Shown here: piece by piece, positions 22,479-30,855 of the stretch | Position numbering within the stretch: position 1 is the stretch's first letter | Layout: the number at the start of each line of letters is the position of its first letter | Assembly (NCBI RefSeq): GCF_025857195.1 | Contig: NZ_CP109794.1 | Location: 1-48,535 of the forward strand | DNA: 48,535 nt | Direction of reading: 5' to 3' | Source: Leisingera thetidis | Lineage (GTDB): Bacteria > Pseudomonadota > Alphaproteobacteria > Rhodobacterales > Rhodobacteraceae | Translations under genes and position numbers: made by a program | The notes under the pieces: model-generated | The model's input: the letters and a program-made list of their open reading frames with translations, nothing else | Database searches by the model: none | Told to the model about the DNA's origin: nothing

Positions 22479-25091
22479 ATGGCACTGGCATTCACCGGAC
22501 GGTTCGCCGCAGAGGATCTGATTTTCGGTACCGACCTGCGCGATCTGGAAATCGCGGTGCAGGACGGCCAGGCCACGCTTTATGCGGCCACCGGAATGAA
22601 CGGCGGCATCAGCCGCTGGCAGCTGGCGGCGGACGGCAGCCTGCCGCAGGCGGCAGGCCAGCAGCTGCACGGCCAGGCCGGGATCCGGACCGGGGAGTTT
22701 CATCTGGCGGCAGCGGGCGGCGGGCGGCTGGTGCAGGGCCAGACCAGCCAGGGCGACCTGGTCTTTTATCAGCTTGAGAGCGATGGCAGCCTCGGCAGCC
22801 GGGACCGCGCGGCGCTGAGCGGTGCCGATGCCGGCGGCTTTGGCGCGGTGGCGGTGCTGGAGCTGGCGGATGGCAAGGCGGCGTTCTACGCGGTGGGGGC
22901 GGCCAGCGGCGGCCTGCAGGGCTGGCAGCTGGATGCGGCGGGCGGAGAGCTGGGCCGGACCGGCGCCGCGGGCGGCAGCGGCAGCTACAGCCTGGACCCG
23001 GCGGCGCTGCTGGCCACGGTGCAGACGGCGGACGGGCCGGTGCTGCTGGCGGCGGATGCGCAGGGGCTGCACAGCTACCGCGCCGATGCCGCCAGCGGCG
23101 CGCTGCGCCCGGCAGACGGTCTGGGGGCGGAGCAGGGGCTGTCCGTCTCCGGCATCACCGCGCTGGAGGGATTCGAGGCGGATGGCAAGGCCTGGGCGCT
23201 GATCGGCGCCGCGGGCAGCAGCTCGCTCACCCTGGTGCGGGTGAAGGCGGACGGGGACCTGCGCTTTGAGGCGCAGCTGCAGGACACCGCGATGACCCGC
23301 TTTGGCGGCCTCAGCGCGCTGGAGGTGGTGGCGGCGGACGGCCATGTGCTGGTGCTGGCGGCCGGCAATGACGGCGGCCTGAGCCTGTTCACCCTGGCCC
23401 CGGGCGCCGGGCTGATCCACCTGCAGAGCCTGGAGCATGTGCCCGGGCTGGGCTTGCAGAATGTGACCGCGCTGGAGGCGGTGGCGGCGGGCGGCATGCT
23501 GCAGGTCTTTGCGGCTTCGGGGGCGGCGGGCGGCATCAGCCAGTTCACCCTGCCGCTGGCGGATCTGGGCGAGGTGCGGATGGCGGCGGCGGCAGACGCG
23601 CGGCTGGACGGCAGCGGCGCGGATGATGTGCTGGAGGGCGGCCGGAGCGGCGCCAGGATCTATGGCGAAGCCGGCGATGACGTGCTGGTCGCGGGGACCG
23701 GCGGCGGCTGGCTCACCGGCGGCAGCGGCGCCGATAGCTTTGTGATCAACCCGGCGGCCGAGGGGGTGACGGTGCGCGATTTCACCCCCGGGGAGGACCG
23801 GCTCGACCTGTCGCTGTTCACCGGCCTTTACAATGCGGGCCAGCTGAACGCGCGGGAGCGCAGCGCCGGCATGGTGATGGAGGCGGAGGGCACCCGGATC
23901 GTGCTGATGAGCGCGGATGGCGCCCCGCTTGCACTGGAGGATGTGTTCGGCCCGTCTCTGCGCTTTGCCTTCCCGGAGCGGCAGGACCCCGGCGTGACCC
24001 TGCCCGGCGGCGGCTTTTACGGCGGCAGCGGCAGCGACCGGATCGGCGGCACCGGCGGCGGTGACGGGATCTTCGGGCTGGGCGGCAAGGACCGGCTGGA
24101 CGGCGGCGCCGGCCGCGACACGCTGGCAGGCGGCGACGGCCGCGACACGCTGCTGGGCGGCGCGGGCCGCGACCGGCTGGACGGCGGCGGCGGCCGCGAC
24201 ACGCTGCTGGGCGGCGCGGGCCGCGACCGGCTGGACGGCGGCGGCGGCCGCGACACGCTGCAGGGCGGCACCGGCGATGATGTGCTGAAGGGCGGGTCCG
24301 GCGATGATCTGCTGCGCGGCGGCGAGGGGGCGGACAAGCTGTTTGGCGAGGCCGGCACCGATCTGCTGAAAGGCGGCAGCGGTGATGATGCGCTGCAGGG
24401 CGGCTCCGGCAATGACAGCCTGGCCGGGGAAGACGGCGATGACCTGCTGGCGGGCGGCGGCGGCCGCGACCGGCTGGAAGGCGGCGCGGGCCGCGACCGG
24501 CTGGACGGCGGCGCCGGCCGCGACACGCTGCAGGGCGGCTCCGGCGACGATGTGCTGAAGGGCGCCGCCGCAGAGGATCTGCTGCGCGGCGGCGCGGGGG
24601 CGGACAAGCTGTTTGGCCAGGCCGGCGCCGATACGCTGCAGGGCGGCAGCGGCGATGATGCGCTGCAGGGCGGCTCCGGCGATGACAGCCTGGCCGGGGA
24701 AGACGGCGATGACCTGCTGGCGGGCGGCGGCGGTCGCGACCGGCTGGAAGGCGGCGGCGGCAGCGACCGCCTGGAGGGGCATTCCAGCCGCGACACGCTG
24801 CAGGGCGGCGGCGGGGCGGATCTGCTGGACGGCGGCGCCGGCGATGATCTGCTGCGCGGCGGCAGCGGCGCCGATGTGTTTGTCTTTGCCGGCGGCCACG
24901 GCGATGACCGGATTGCGGATTTCACCGCCGGCAGCGACCGGATCAGCCTGGCCGGCACCGGGGCCGGCCGCTTTGGCGAGCTGGACATCAGCCGCGCAGA
25001 GGGCGGCACGCTGATCAGCACCGGCTCCGGCAGCATCTTCCTGGACGACCTGGGGCCGGGCCAGCTGGGCGCGGATGATTTCCTGTTCTGA
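22479..25091 (+). CDS. RTX calcium-binding protein 1 with propeller-like N-terminus
   Basis: 870 residues. The N-terminal 360 residues show spaced motifs GGISRWQL, GGLQGWQL, GGLSLFTL and GGISQFTL, which suggest a beta-propeller. A first RTX block lies around residues 370-420, with EAGDDVLVAG and GGSGADSFVINP. The main RTX block is at about 510-800, with many GGxGxDxL nonapeptides of the forms GRDTLLGG and GRDRLDGG. The end (VFVFAGGHGDDRIADF... LGADDFLF) is a typical type I secretion signal region. No N-terminal signal peptide. Export would be by a type I system, probably the one at 42895-46097. A near-exact 270-nt block is duplicated (see findings). No adhesin or enzyme domain recognised. Confidence 0.85.
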   Translation: MALAFTGRFAAEDLIFGTDLRDLEIAVQDGQATLYAATGMNGGISRWQLAADGSLPQAAGQQLHGQAGIRTGEFHLAAAGGGRLVQGQTSQGDLVFYQLESDGSLGSRDRAALSGADAGGFGAVAVLELADGKAAFYAVGAASGGLQGWQLDAAGGELGRTGAAGGSGSYSLDPAALLATVQTADGPVLLAADAQGLHSYRADAASGALRPADGLGAEQGLSVSGITALEGFEADGKAWALIGAAGSSSLTLVRVKADGDLRFEAQLQDTAMTRFGGLSALEVVAADGHVLVLAAGNDGGLSLFTLAPGAGLIHLQSLEHVPGLGLQNVTALEAVAAGGMLQVFAASGAAGGISQFTLPLADLGEVRMAAAADARLDGSGADDVLEGGRSGARIYGEAGDDVLVAGTGGGWLTGGSGADSFVINPAAEGVTVRDFTPGEDRLDLSLFTGLYNAGQLNARERSAGMVMEAEGTRIVLMSADGAPLALEDVFGPSLRFAFPERQDPGVTLPGGGFYGGSGSDRIGGTGGGDGIFGLGGKDRLDGGAGRDTLAGGDGRDTLLGGAGRDRLDGGGGRDTLLGGAGRDRLDGGGGRDTLQGGTGDDVLKGGSGDDLLRGGEGADKLFGEAGTDLLKGGSGDDALQGGSGNDSLAGEDGDDLLAGGGGRDRLEGGAGRDRLDGGAGRDTLQGGSGDDVLKGAAAEDLLRGGAGADKLFGQAGADTLQGGSGDDALQGGSGDDSLAGEDGDDLLAGGGGRDRLEGGGGSDRLEGHSSRDTLQGGGGADLLDGGAGDDLLRGGSGADVFVFAGGHGDDRIADFTAGSDRISLAGTGAGRFGELDISRAEGGTLISTGSGSIFLDDLGPGQLGADDFLF
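24138..24810 (+). repeat. Nested RTX-coding repeats (27, 54 and 270 nt)
   Basis: A 54-nt block starting GGCCGCGACACGCTGC recurs at 24138, 24192 and 24246. A larger block around 24251 recurs at 24521, an offset of exactly 270 nt or ten nonapeptides. The copies keep the order QGG-DDVLKG-LLRGG-ADKLFG-DDALQGG-DSLAGEDGDD-LLAGGGG. This points to repeat growth by unequal recombination. Confidence 0.8.
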
Positions 25092-25108
25092 ACCGGTGCC
25101 CGGCGGGG

Positions 25109-25720
25109 CTAGCCCCGCCGGAAGATGTTGCCGATGGTCTGGAACACGATGTCGAAATCGAAGCACATGCTCTGATGGCGCTGGTAGATCAGGTCCAGCC
25201 GCGCCTTCACCGGCACGCAGAGGCGGGAATAGACCGCGTCGGTTTCTTCCGGGCTGCCGCAGCGCGCCAGCAGCGCCGCCTCATGCTTGTGATAGGTGAT
25301 CGAGGCCAGCCCGGTGACGCCGGGGCGCGATTGCAGCACCCGGGCATAAAGCGCCGGGTGCGCCTCGACATACTGGCGCAGGGGCGGGCGCGGCCCGACA
25401 AAGGAAATGTCGCCCCTGAGGATGTTCCACAGCTGCGGGAACTCATCCAGCCGTTTCGAGCGCAGCCAGGCGCCGGTGCGGGTGATGCGGGCCGATTTGT
25501 CGCCGCCCGAGACCCCGGCGTCGCTCTCCGCCACCGTCATCGTCCTCAGCTTCCACAAGGCAAAGGGCTGGCCGGGCGCCTTCATCCGCTCGGCCACATA
25601 GAACAAGGGCCGCCCCTCCTTCCACAGCAGCCAGGCCATCAAGAGCAGCAGGACAGGGCCCAGCAGCAGGATCAGCAGGGTGGCAAAGAACAGGTCGAAC
25701 AGCCGTTTGCGCCAGGTCAT
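25109..25720 (-). CDS. Undecaprenyl-phosphate sugar phosphotransferase (WcaJ/PglC type)
   Basis: 203 residues. This family starts polysaccharide repeat units by moving a sugar-1-phosphate to undecaprenyl phosphate. The membrane anchor LFFATLLILLLGPVLLLLMAWLLW is followed by RPLFYVAERMKAPGQPFALWKLRTM. LRSKRLDEFPQLWNILRGDIS, then FVGPRPPLRQYVE, holds the catalytic DE pair. SRPGVTGLASITYHKHE is the usual end of the core. The length is that of the minimal catalytic class without the extra N-terminal domains of WcaJ. It faces the RTX protein 1 gene (17-bp gap, convergent) and follows the SDR gene on the same strand. A priming role coexisting with an ABC exporter is discussed in findings. Confidence 0.92.
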   Translation of the reverse strand: MTWRKRLFDLFFATLLILLLGPVLLLLMAWLLWKEGRPLFYVAERMKAPGQPFALWKLRTMTVAESDAGVSGGDKSARITRTGAWLRSKRLDEFPQLWNILRGDISFVGPRPPLRQYVEAHPALYARVLQSRPGVTGLASITYHKHEAALLARCGSPEETDAVYSRLCVPVKARLDLIYQRHQSMCFDFDIVFQTIGNIFRRG

Positions 25721-25739
25721 AGTGATGTGTGCTCCACGT

Positions 25740-26588
25740 TTATCTGCCCGCCATATCAGGCTCTAACAAGGCCCATTCCGCCGCCATCTCTGCCGGATCG
25801 GCCGCTGCCAGCGGCGCCGGCAGCAGCGCCTGCAGGCGGGCAACGTCCAGCGCCACCTGCGGGATTGCCGCCGCCGGGGCCGGGCGGGTGGCAAAGGGCA
25901 GGCCCGCCGCCTGCAGAAGCGCGCCCATCGCCACCGGGCCCGGCTGCGCCACATTCAGCACCGGCGGCAGCGCCGGCGCGGCCAGCAGGGCGCCCAGCAC
26001 CCGGGCCAGGGTCTGCACGCCGATATAGCTGCGCCGGGGGGTAGCGCCATCGGCGAAACGGTCCAGCGCAAAGCCCTCCCGCCAGCCGCCGAGAATGGCA
26101 TCCAGCCCGGCGATATTGCCGATCCGCAGGGCGCAGACCGGCACGCCCAGCGCCGCCCCCAGCGCCGCCGCGCGCGCCTCCATCTCCGCCTTGGCGGCGC
26201 CATAGGCATTGGCGGGCTGCAGTGCCGCGTCCTCTGCCAGCAGGCCGCCCCGGGCGCCGTAGACCGCCGCCGAGGAGGCCAGCAGCACCCGGGCGCCGGC
26301 CGCCGCCGCCGCCCGCACCGCCGCTTCGCCGAGGCGGATATGGTCTGCCATGTCTGCGCCGCTTCTGCCCGGCACCGGCCCGGCCAGGCAGAGAACCGCC
26401 GCCGTGCCCTCCGCGGCCCGCGCCAGCGCCGCCGGCTCCGCCAGCGGATCGAAGACGTGCCAGCTGCCGGGACCGGCCTGCGCCCGCCGCGCCTGCAGCC
26501 GCAGCCGCAGCCCGTCCGGCGGGACCAGCTGCAGCAGCCGCCCGATCCGCCCTGTTGCGCCCAGAACCATTGCGGCGGGATTCGCCAT
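25740..26588 (-). CDS. NAD(P)-dependent epimerase/reductase (extended SDR)
   Basis: 282 residues from the ATG at 26588 (MANPAAMVLGATGRIGRLL), with AGGAACGGG upstream; longer upstream starts lack support. GATGRIG is the nucleotide-binding turn. LASSAAVYGARGG contains the catalytic Ser region, and YGAAKAEME holds the YxxxK pair. ALRIGNIAGLDAILGGW and RRSYIGVQTLARVL fit the sugar epimerase type. The substrate is unknown; a nucleotide-sugar 4-epimerase or 4-ketoreductase is likely. It is followed on the same strand by the phosphoglycosyl transferase (19-bp gap), so both probably act on the first sugar of the chain (inference). It is divergent from the Wza-type gene. Confidence 0.8.
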   Translation of the reverse strand: MANPAAMVLGATGRIGRLLQLVPPDGLRLRLQARRAQAGPGSWHVFDPLAEPAALARAAEGTAAVLCLAGPVPGRSGADMADHIRLGEAAVRAAAAAGARVLLASSAAVYGARGGLLAEDAALQPANAYGAAKAEMEARAAALGAALGVPVCALRIGNIAGLDAILGGWREGFALDRFADGATPRRSYIGVQTLARVLGALLAAPALPPVLNVAQPGPVAMGALLQAAGLPFATRPAPAAAIPQVALDVARLQALLPAPLAAADPAEMAAEWALLEPDMAGR

Positions 26589-26714
26589 CTCTGCTGCCCG
26601 TTCCTGTTGAACCCTCTGCCCCAGCCCAGTATCCTTTGCCCGGACAAAAATCAAAGCGGTTCCCCCGGACAGACGCCGCGGCGGACCCCAGAGCGCTTCA
26701 ATGACAGGCATCCG

Positions 26715-27833
26715 ATGCTGAAACTTCTTCCCTGGCTGGCCGCTGCCGGCCTGATCCTTCTGCCCGCTGCCTGTTCCCGCCTGCCCGGCGGCGCCCCCGC
26801 CAGCGAGGAGATCCTGAAGGAATCAGGCGAGGCGGATGCCGATTTCGCGCTCTACCGGGTGAACCGGGCGCTGCTGCCGGCGGTGGCGGCCTGGCCGCCG
26901 ACCGGCAAGCAGGAGCGGCTCAGCTGGCTGCCCGCCCATCAGGGCGCCAAGACCCAGATCATCCAGCCCGGCGACCAGCTGTCGTTGAGCATCTGGGACA
27001 GCAACGACAATTCGCTGCTGACCTCGGCGGGCCAGAAGATGGTGCAGCTGCAGGACATGAAGGTGGCCGCCAACGGCGCCATCTTCATGCCTTATGTGGG
27101 CGATGTGAACGTCAACGGGCTGACCCCGGACCTGGCCCGGGCCCGGCTGCAGCAGGCGCTGGAGCCGGTGGTGCCGTCGGCCCAGGTGCAGCTGGCGATG
27201 GCCGAGGGGCGCGGCAATTCGGTCGACCTGGTCTCCGGCGTCGCAACCCCCGGCACCTATCCGATGCCGGACCGCAACTACACGGTGATGGGGCTGATCT
27301 CGGCCGGCGGCGGCATCAGCGCCACCCTCAACAACCCGCAGATCCGGCTGGTGCGCGGCCGCAGCATCTATGGCACCTCGGTGGACAATCTGTTGAACAA
27401 TCCCCGCCTCGACACCCTCTTGCGCGGCGGCGACCGGGTGTTCGTCGAGGAGGACGAGCGCTATTTCCTCTCCTTCGGCGCCACCGGCGAGGAGGATCTG
27501 CACATCTTCACCAAGGACGAGATGTCGGCGATGGATGCGATGTCGGTGGCGGGCGGCTTCCAGGACGGCAAGGCGGATCCCAAAGGGCTTTTGATCCTGC
27601 GCGAATACCCGGCCGGCGCGGTGGCGCCCGGCGTGCGCGGGCCGCGCCAGCAGCGGGTGGTGTTCTCGCTCGACCTCACCTCCGCCGACGGGCTGTTCTC
27701 GGCGCGCCAGTTCCAGATCAACCCGGGCGATCTGGTGATGGCCACGGAATCGCCGGTCAACGACGTGCTGACCATCTCCAACATCTTCGGCAATTTCTTC
27801 GGCGTGTTCAGCCGGGCGGGGGTGATCGACTGA
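26715..27833 (+). CDS. Wza/KpsD-type polysaccharide export lipoprotein
   Basis: 372 residues. A lipoprotein signal MLKLLPWLAAAGLILLPAAC puts the Cys at position 20. The polysaccharide export (Poly_export) domain follows: IIQPGDQLSLSIWDSNDN, then VAANGAIFMPYVGDVNVNGL and ARARLQQAL. A SLBB-like domain holds VDLVSGVATPGTYPMPDRNY, TVMGLISAGGGIS and LRGGDRVFVEEDERYFLSFG. The C-terminal end (FQINPGDLVMATESPVND, VLTISNIFGNFFGVFSR) is a likely amphipathic outer membrane helix. It would form the outer membrane channel for polymer exported by the KpsMTE-like set, more than 20 kb away. The start was chosen on the signal peptide and the ATG at 26715. Confidence 0.92.
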   Translation: MLKLLPWLAAAGLILLPAACSRLPGGAPASEEILKESGEADADFALYRVNRALLPAVAAWPPTGKQERLSWLPAHQGAKTQIIQPGDQLSLSIWDSNDNSLLTSAGQKMVQLQDMKVAANGAIFMPYVGDVNVNGLTPDLARARLQQALEPVVPSAQVQLAMAEGRGNSVDLVSGVATPGTYPMPDRNYTVMGLISAGGGISATLNNPQIRLVRGRSIYGTSVDNLLNNPRLDTLLRGGDRVFVEEDERYFLSFGATGEEDLHIFTKDEMSAMDAMSVAGGFQDGKADPKGLLILREYPAGAVAPGVRGPRQQRVVFSLDLTSADGLFSARQFQINPGDLVMATESPVNDVLTISNIFGNFFGVFSRAGVID

Positions 27834-27999
27834 TCCGCCCCGCCCGGAAACCGGCCTGAATCCGGGCGGTTCCGGGCGTGCCCGGCCGCCCCGGGCGGCT
27901 GACGGCGGCCGGGGCCAATCCCCGGTTGCTCAAAGCCCCCCTGCGCGCTAGGAAATCCCCGATTGCTTTAGTGCCTACCGCTTTGAAAAGGGACCTCAG
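27834..27999. promoter_or_regulatory. Leader of the A-T-SGNH fusion gene
   Basis: 166 bp with no gene. The first part is a GC-rich set of CCGGGCGG repeats able to fold. The end (GCTTTAGTGCCTACCGCTTTGAAAAGGGACC) is AT-richer and gives a good ribosome site, AAAAGGGACC. No sure promoter. Confidence 0.35.
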
Positions 28000-30855
28000 A
28001 TGGACCAGGCTTCGGACGTCATTTCTCCTGCCGCTTCCCAAACCGGCTGGCGCGCCGGCATGGATTTTCTGCAGGCGGCAGCGGAACGGCCCGACGCGCC
28101 GGCCTTGACGGTGGAGGGCCGCAGCTACACCTATGCGGAACTGCGCACCGCGGCCCAGGCGGTGGCGGCGGCGGTTGCCGCCCGCGAGGCCGAAGGCCAG
28201 CAGCCGGTGGTCGCCTTTTATGCCCACCGCGGGCTGGCCAGCTATGCGGCGGTCCTGGGGGCGCTGCTGCGCGGCTGCGCCTATGTGCCGCTGAACCCGA
28301 AATTCCCGGCCGAGCGCAATGCCGCGATCCTGGCCCGCTCCGGCGCCGCCTTCCTGGCCCACCGGCCCGCCGATGGCGCCGTTGCCGCCGCCATTCTGGA
28401 GGCGGCCGGCACCGCGGCGCAGCGGCTGGAGCTGGGCGCGGACATGCTGGCGGCGGGCAGTGCCGGGCCGCTGCCCGAAGCGCGCCGCGACAATGCCTAT
28501 GCCTATGTGCTGTTCACGTCCGGCAGCACCGGGGTGCCCAAGGGGGTGGCGATCCGGCATGCGAACCTGCAGGCCTATCTCGACGCCGTCTTTGCGATGA
28601 CGGATTACGGCCCCGGCGACCGGCTCAGCCAGAATTTCGATCTGACCTTCGATCTGTCGGTGCATGACATGTTTGTGGCCTGGCGGGCCGGCGCGCATCT
28701 GGTGGTGCCCTCTGCCGCAGACCTCGAGAACCCGGCGGAATATGTCCGCGCCCATCAGCTGACCTGCTGGTTCTCGGTGCCGACGCTGGGTCAGAAGATG
28801 CTGCTGCAGGGCGCGCTGCAGCCCGGCGCGCTGGCGGGTCTGCGGCTGTCGCTGTTCTGCGGCGAGGCGCTGCCCGGCGATCTGGCCGAGGCCTGGGCCA
28901 AGGCCACCGGCCAGCGGGTCGAGAACTGGTACGGGCCGACCGAGGCGACGATTTCCTGCACCTGGTACCGGATCCCGGCCGGCGGCAAGGCCGCCGGGCA
29001 GGCCGGCCTGGTGCCGATCGGCGCCGCCTTTCCCGGCATGGAGACGCTGATCGCCGGCGAGGGCCTGGCCCCGGTGGCCGAAGGCGAGTCCGGCGAGTTG
29101 CTGGTCAGCGGCCCGCAGGTTGCCGATGGCTATCTCAACGACCCGGAAAAGACCGCCGCCGCCTTTGTCCGGCGGCCGGCGGACGGCAAGCTCTACTACC
29201 GCACCGGCGACCGGGTGAAGGCCGGGCCGGACGGGCAAATCCAGTTCATCGGCCGGATCGACAACCAGATCAAGATCCGCGGCTACCGGGTCGAGCTGGG
29301 CGAGATCGAGGCCCGGCTGCGCGCCGCCAGCAACGGGCACAACGCCATCGCCGTGCCGCTGCCGCTGAACGCGCCGAACCCGACCGCGCTGGCCGCCGCC
29401 ATCGAAGGCTACAGCGGCGATGAGAAGGCGCTGCTGGCGGCGGCGGCGGAAACGCTGCCGGACTACATGACCCCGTCGCGGCTGATGTCCTTTGCGCAGT
29501 TCCCGCGCAATGCCTCGGGCAAGATCGACCGCGGCGCGGCGGGCGCGCTGCTGGCCGCCGCGCTGGAGCAGGGCAGCGGCGGGGACGGGCCCGGGCGCCG
29601 GGGCGAGAAGCGGCGCCGCAAGCTGATCGCGATGATCCGGAAGATCAACCCGGCGATCGCGGCGGAGGACATCCTGTCGGCCGGCAACCTGATGGACGCC
29701 GGGCTCGACAGTCTCGGCTTTGTCACCTTCACGGTGGAGCTGGAAAAGGCCTTCGGGCTGGAGCTGGACCAGCAGGGCGTCAGCGCGCTGTCCTACCTGC
29801 CGCTGAGGAAAATCGCCCGGCTGCTGGCCGAGCGGCGCAAACAGAACAAGGCGCTGCTGGCGGCGGCCGGACGCAAGAAGGCCGGCGGCAAGACGGGCGG
29901 CGGCAAGAAGGCGCTGCGCAAGGCCCGGGGGCTTGACCTCAACGGCGCCGCCGCCGCCGCAGGCATCAAGACCGGCGGCCGGAAAGCCGGCAAGGGAAAA
30001 GCCGGGGGGAAAACCGGGGCGGATCTGCACGTGCGCGGCCAGCGGGCGATCAATTTCATCGAGACCTTTCCCGCGCTGGTCCGCGCCGCGGACAAGCCGC
30101 TGGCGCTGTTTGCCGGCTCCTCCGGCTTCCTGCGCGGCATTTCCAGCCAGGACATCGAAGCCCGCGCGGCGGCGCACGGGCTGGAGATCTGTGCCGCCAA
30201 TGCAGGCATCGGCGCGCTGAGCGTGGAAGGCATTGCCCAGCTTTGCGAATTCACCCGCGACACCCTGAAGGCAGCCGGCAAGCGGCTGCACTGGGGGGTG
30301 GCGGAACTGGACCCGATGCACCTCAGCGTGCTGCCGCCGGCCGGGGATCTGGAAATCGTGCAGGACTATCTGGCCGGCCGGATCAAGGCGCCGGCCGCCG
30401 GCGGCGGCGGCGACAGCCTCTGGACGCTGGAAACCCGCGGCACCCTGAGCCCGCGCGGCACGGCAGCGGCGGCCCCGGCGGAACCGGACTGGATGAAGCG
30501 GCGCAACGCGGAAATCCGCGACATGTTCCTGGGCCAGGTGGCGGTTGACGACAGCGCCGTCCTGACCTGGCTGCGCGGGGTGCGGGCGCTGGCAGAGGTG
30601 TCAGACCATCTGGCCGTGGCCATCCACCCGCTCAACCACCCCTCGCTCGGGGCGGAGCGGGCGGCGCAGGAGAGCGATCTCTACGCCGTGCTGCTGCAGG
30701 AACTGGGCGCCGAGCTGGGCCTCACCATCATCGACGATCAGGCGTTTGAGCTGGCGGCCGATGACTTCCTCGACAAGAACCATGTCAACTGGTGGCAGGG
30801 CAGAGAGAAATTCTCTGCCCAGCTGGTCGACCGGATCATGGCTCAGAGCGTGTAG
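28000..30855 (+). CDS. Adenylation-carrier-SGNH fusion (DltA-DltC-DltD-like)
   Basis: 951 residues in three parts. Residues 15-525 are an AMP-forming adenylation domain: FTSGSTGVPKG at 172-182, FDLTFDLSVHDMFVAW, LSLFCGEALPGD, ENWYGPTEATIS, YRTGD, GRIDNQIKIRGYRVE and the catalytic NASGKIDRG. Residues 540-605 are a carrier protein, with the phosphopantetheine serine S571 in DAGLDSLGF. A Lys/Gly/Ala-rich linker follows at 610-670. Residues 675-951 look like an SGNH/DltD-type acyltransferase: G706-S707-S708 in FAGSSGFLRGI and D925-K-N-H928 in FLDKNHVNWWQGREKF. The FDLS Asp and the FCGE.LP motif resemble D-alanine ligase DltA. No membrane helix is seen. It would load and transfer an amino-acid-like acyl group to a sugar (inference). 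No DltB-type protein is encoded in the window. It overlaps the convergent sulfotransferase by 13 bp. Confidence 0.8.
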   Translation: MDQASDVISPAASQTGWRAGMDFLQAAAERPDAPALTVEGRSYTYAELRTAAQAVAAAVAAREAEGQQPVVAFYAHRGLASYAAVLGALLRGCAYVPLNPKFPAERNAAILARSGAAFLAHRPADGAVAAAILEAAGTAAQRLELGADMLAAGSAGPLPEARRDNAYAYVLFTSGSTGVPKGVAIRHANLQAYLDAVFAMTDYGPGDRLSQNFDLTFDLSVHDMFVAWRAGAHLVVPSAADLENPAEYVRAHQLTCWFSVPTLGQKMLLQGALQPGALAGLRLSLFCGEALPGDLAEAWAKATGQRVENWYGPTEATISCTWYRIPAGGKAAGQAGLVPIGAAFPGMETLIAGEGLAPVAEGESGELLVSGPQVADGYLNDPEKTAAAFVRRPADGKLYYRTGDRVKAGPDGQIQFIGRIDNQIKIRGYRVELGEIEARLRAASNGHNAIAVPLPLNAPNPTALAAAIEGYSGDEKALLAAAAETLPDYMTPSRLMSFAQFPRNASGKIDRGAAGALLAAALEQGSGGDGPGRRGEKRRRKLIAMIRKINPAIAAEDILSAGNLMDAGLDSLGFVTFTVELEKAFGLELDQQGVSALSYLPLRKIARLLAERRKQNKALLAAAGRKKAGGKTGGGKKALRKARGLDLNGAAAAAGIKTGGRKAGKGKAGGKTGADLHVRGQRAINFIETFPALVRAADKPLALFAGSSGFLRGISSQDIEARAAAHGLEICAANAGIGALSVEGIAQLCEFTRDTLKAAGKRLHWGVAELDPMHLSVLPPAGDLEIVQDYLAGRIKAPAAGGGGDSLWTLETRGTLSPRGTAAAAPAEPDWMKRRNAEIRDMFLGQVAVDDSAVLTWLRGVRALAEVSDHLAVAIHPLNHPSLGAERAAQESDLYAVLLQELGAELGLTIIDDQAFELAADDFLDKNHVNWWQGREKFSAQLVDRIMAQSV

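Noticed and set aside
22374..25166. 930-codon minus-strand open frame opposite RTX protein 1
   Set aside because: Gln/Ala-rich repeats are the antisense image of RTX nonapeptide codons.
28000..30855. Stand-alone non-ribosomal peptide synthetase module
   Set aside because: There is no condensation or thioesterase domain; the C-terminal part has G-S-S and DxxH spacing like DltD, and the gene context is polysaccharide synthesis.
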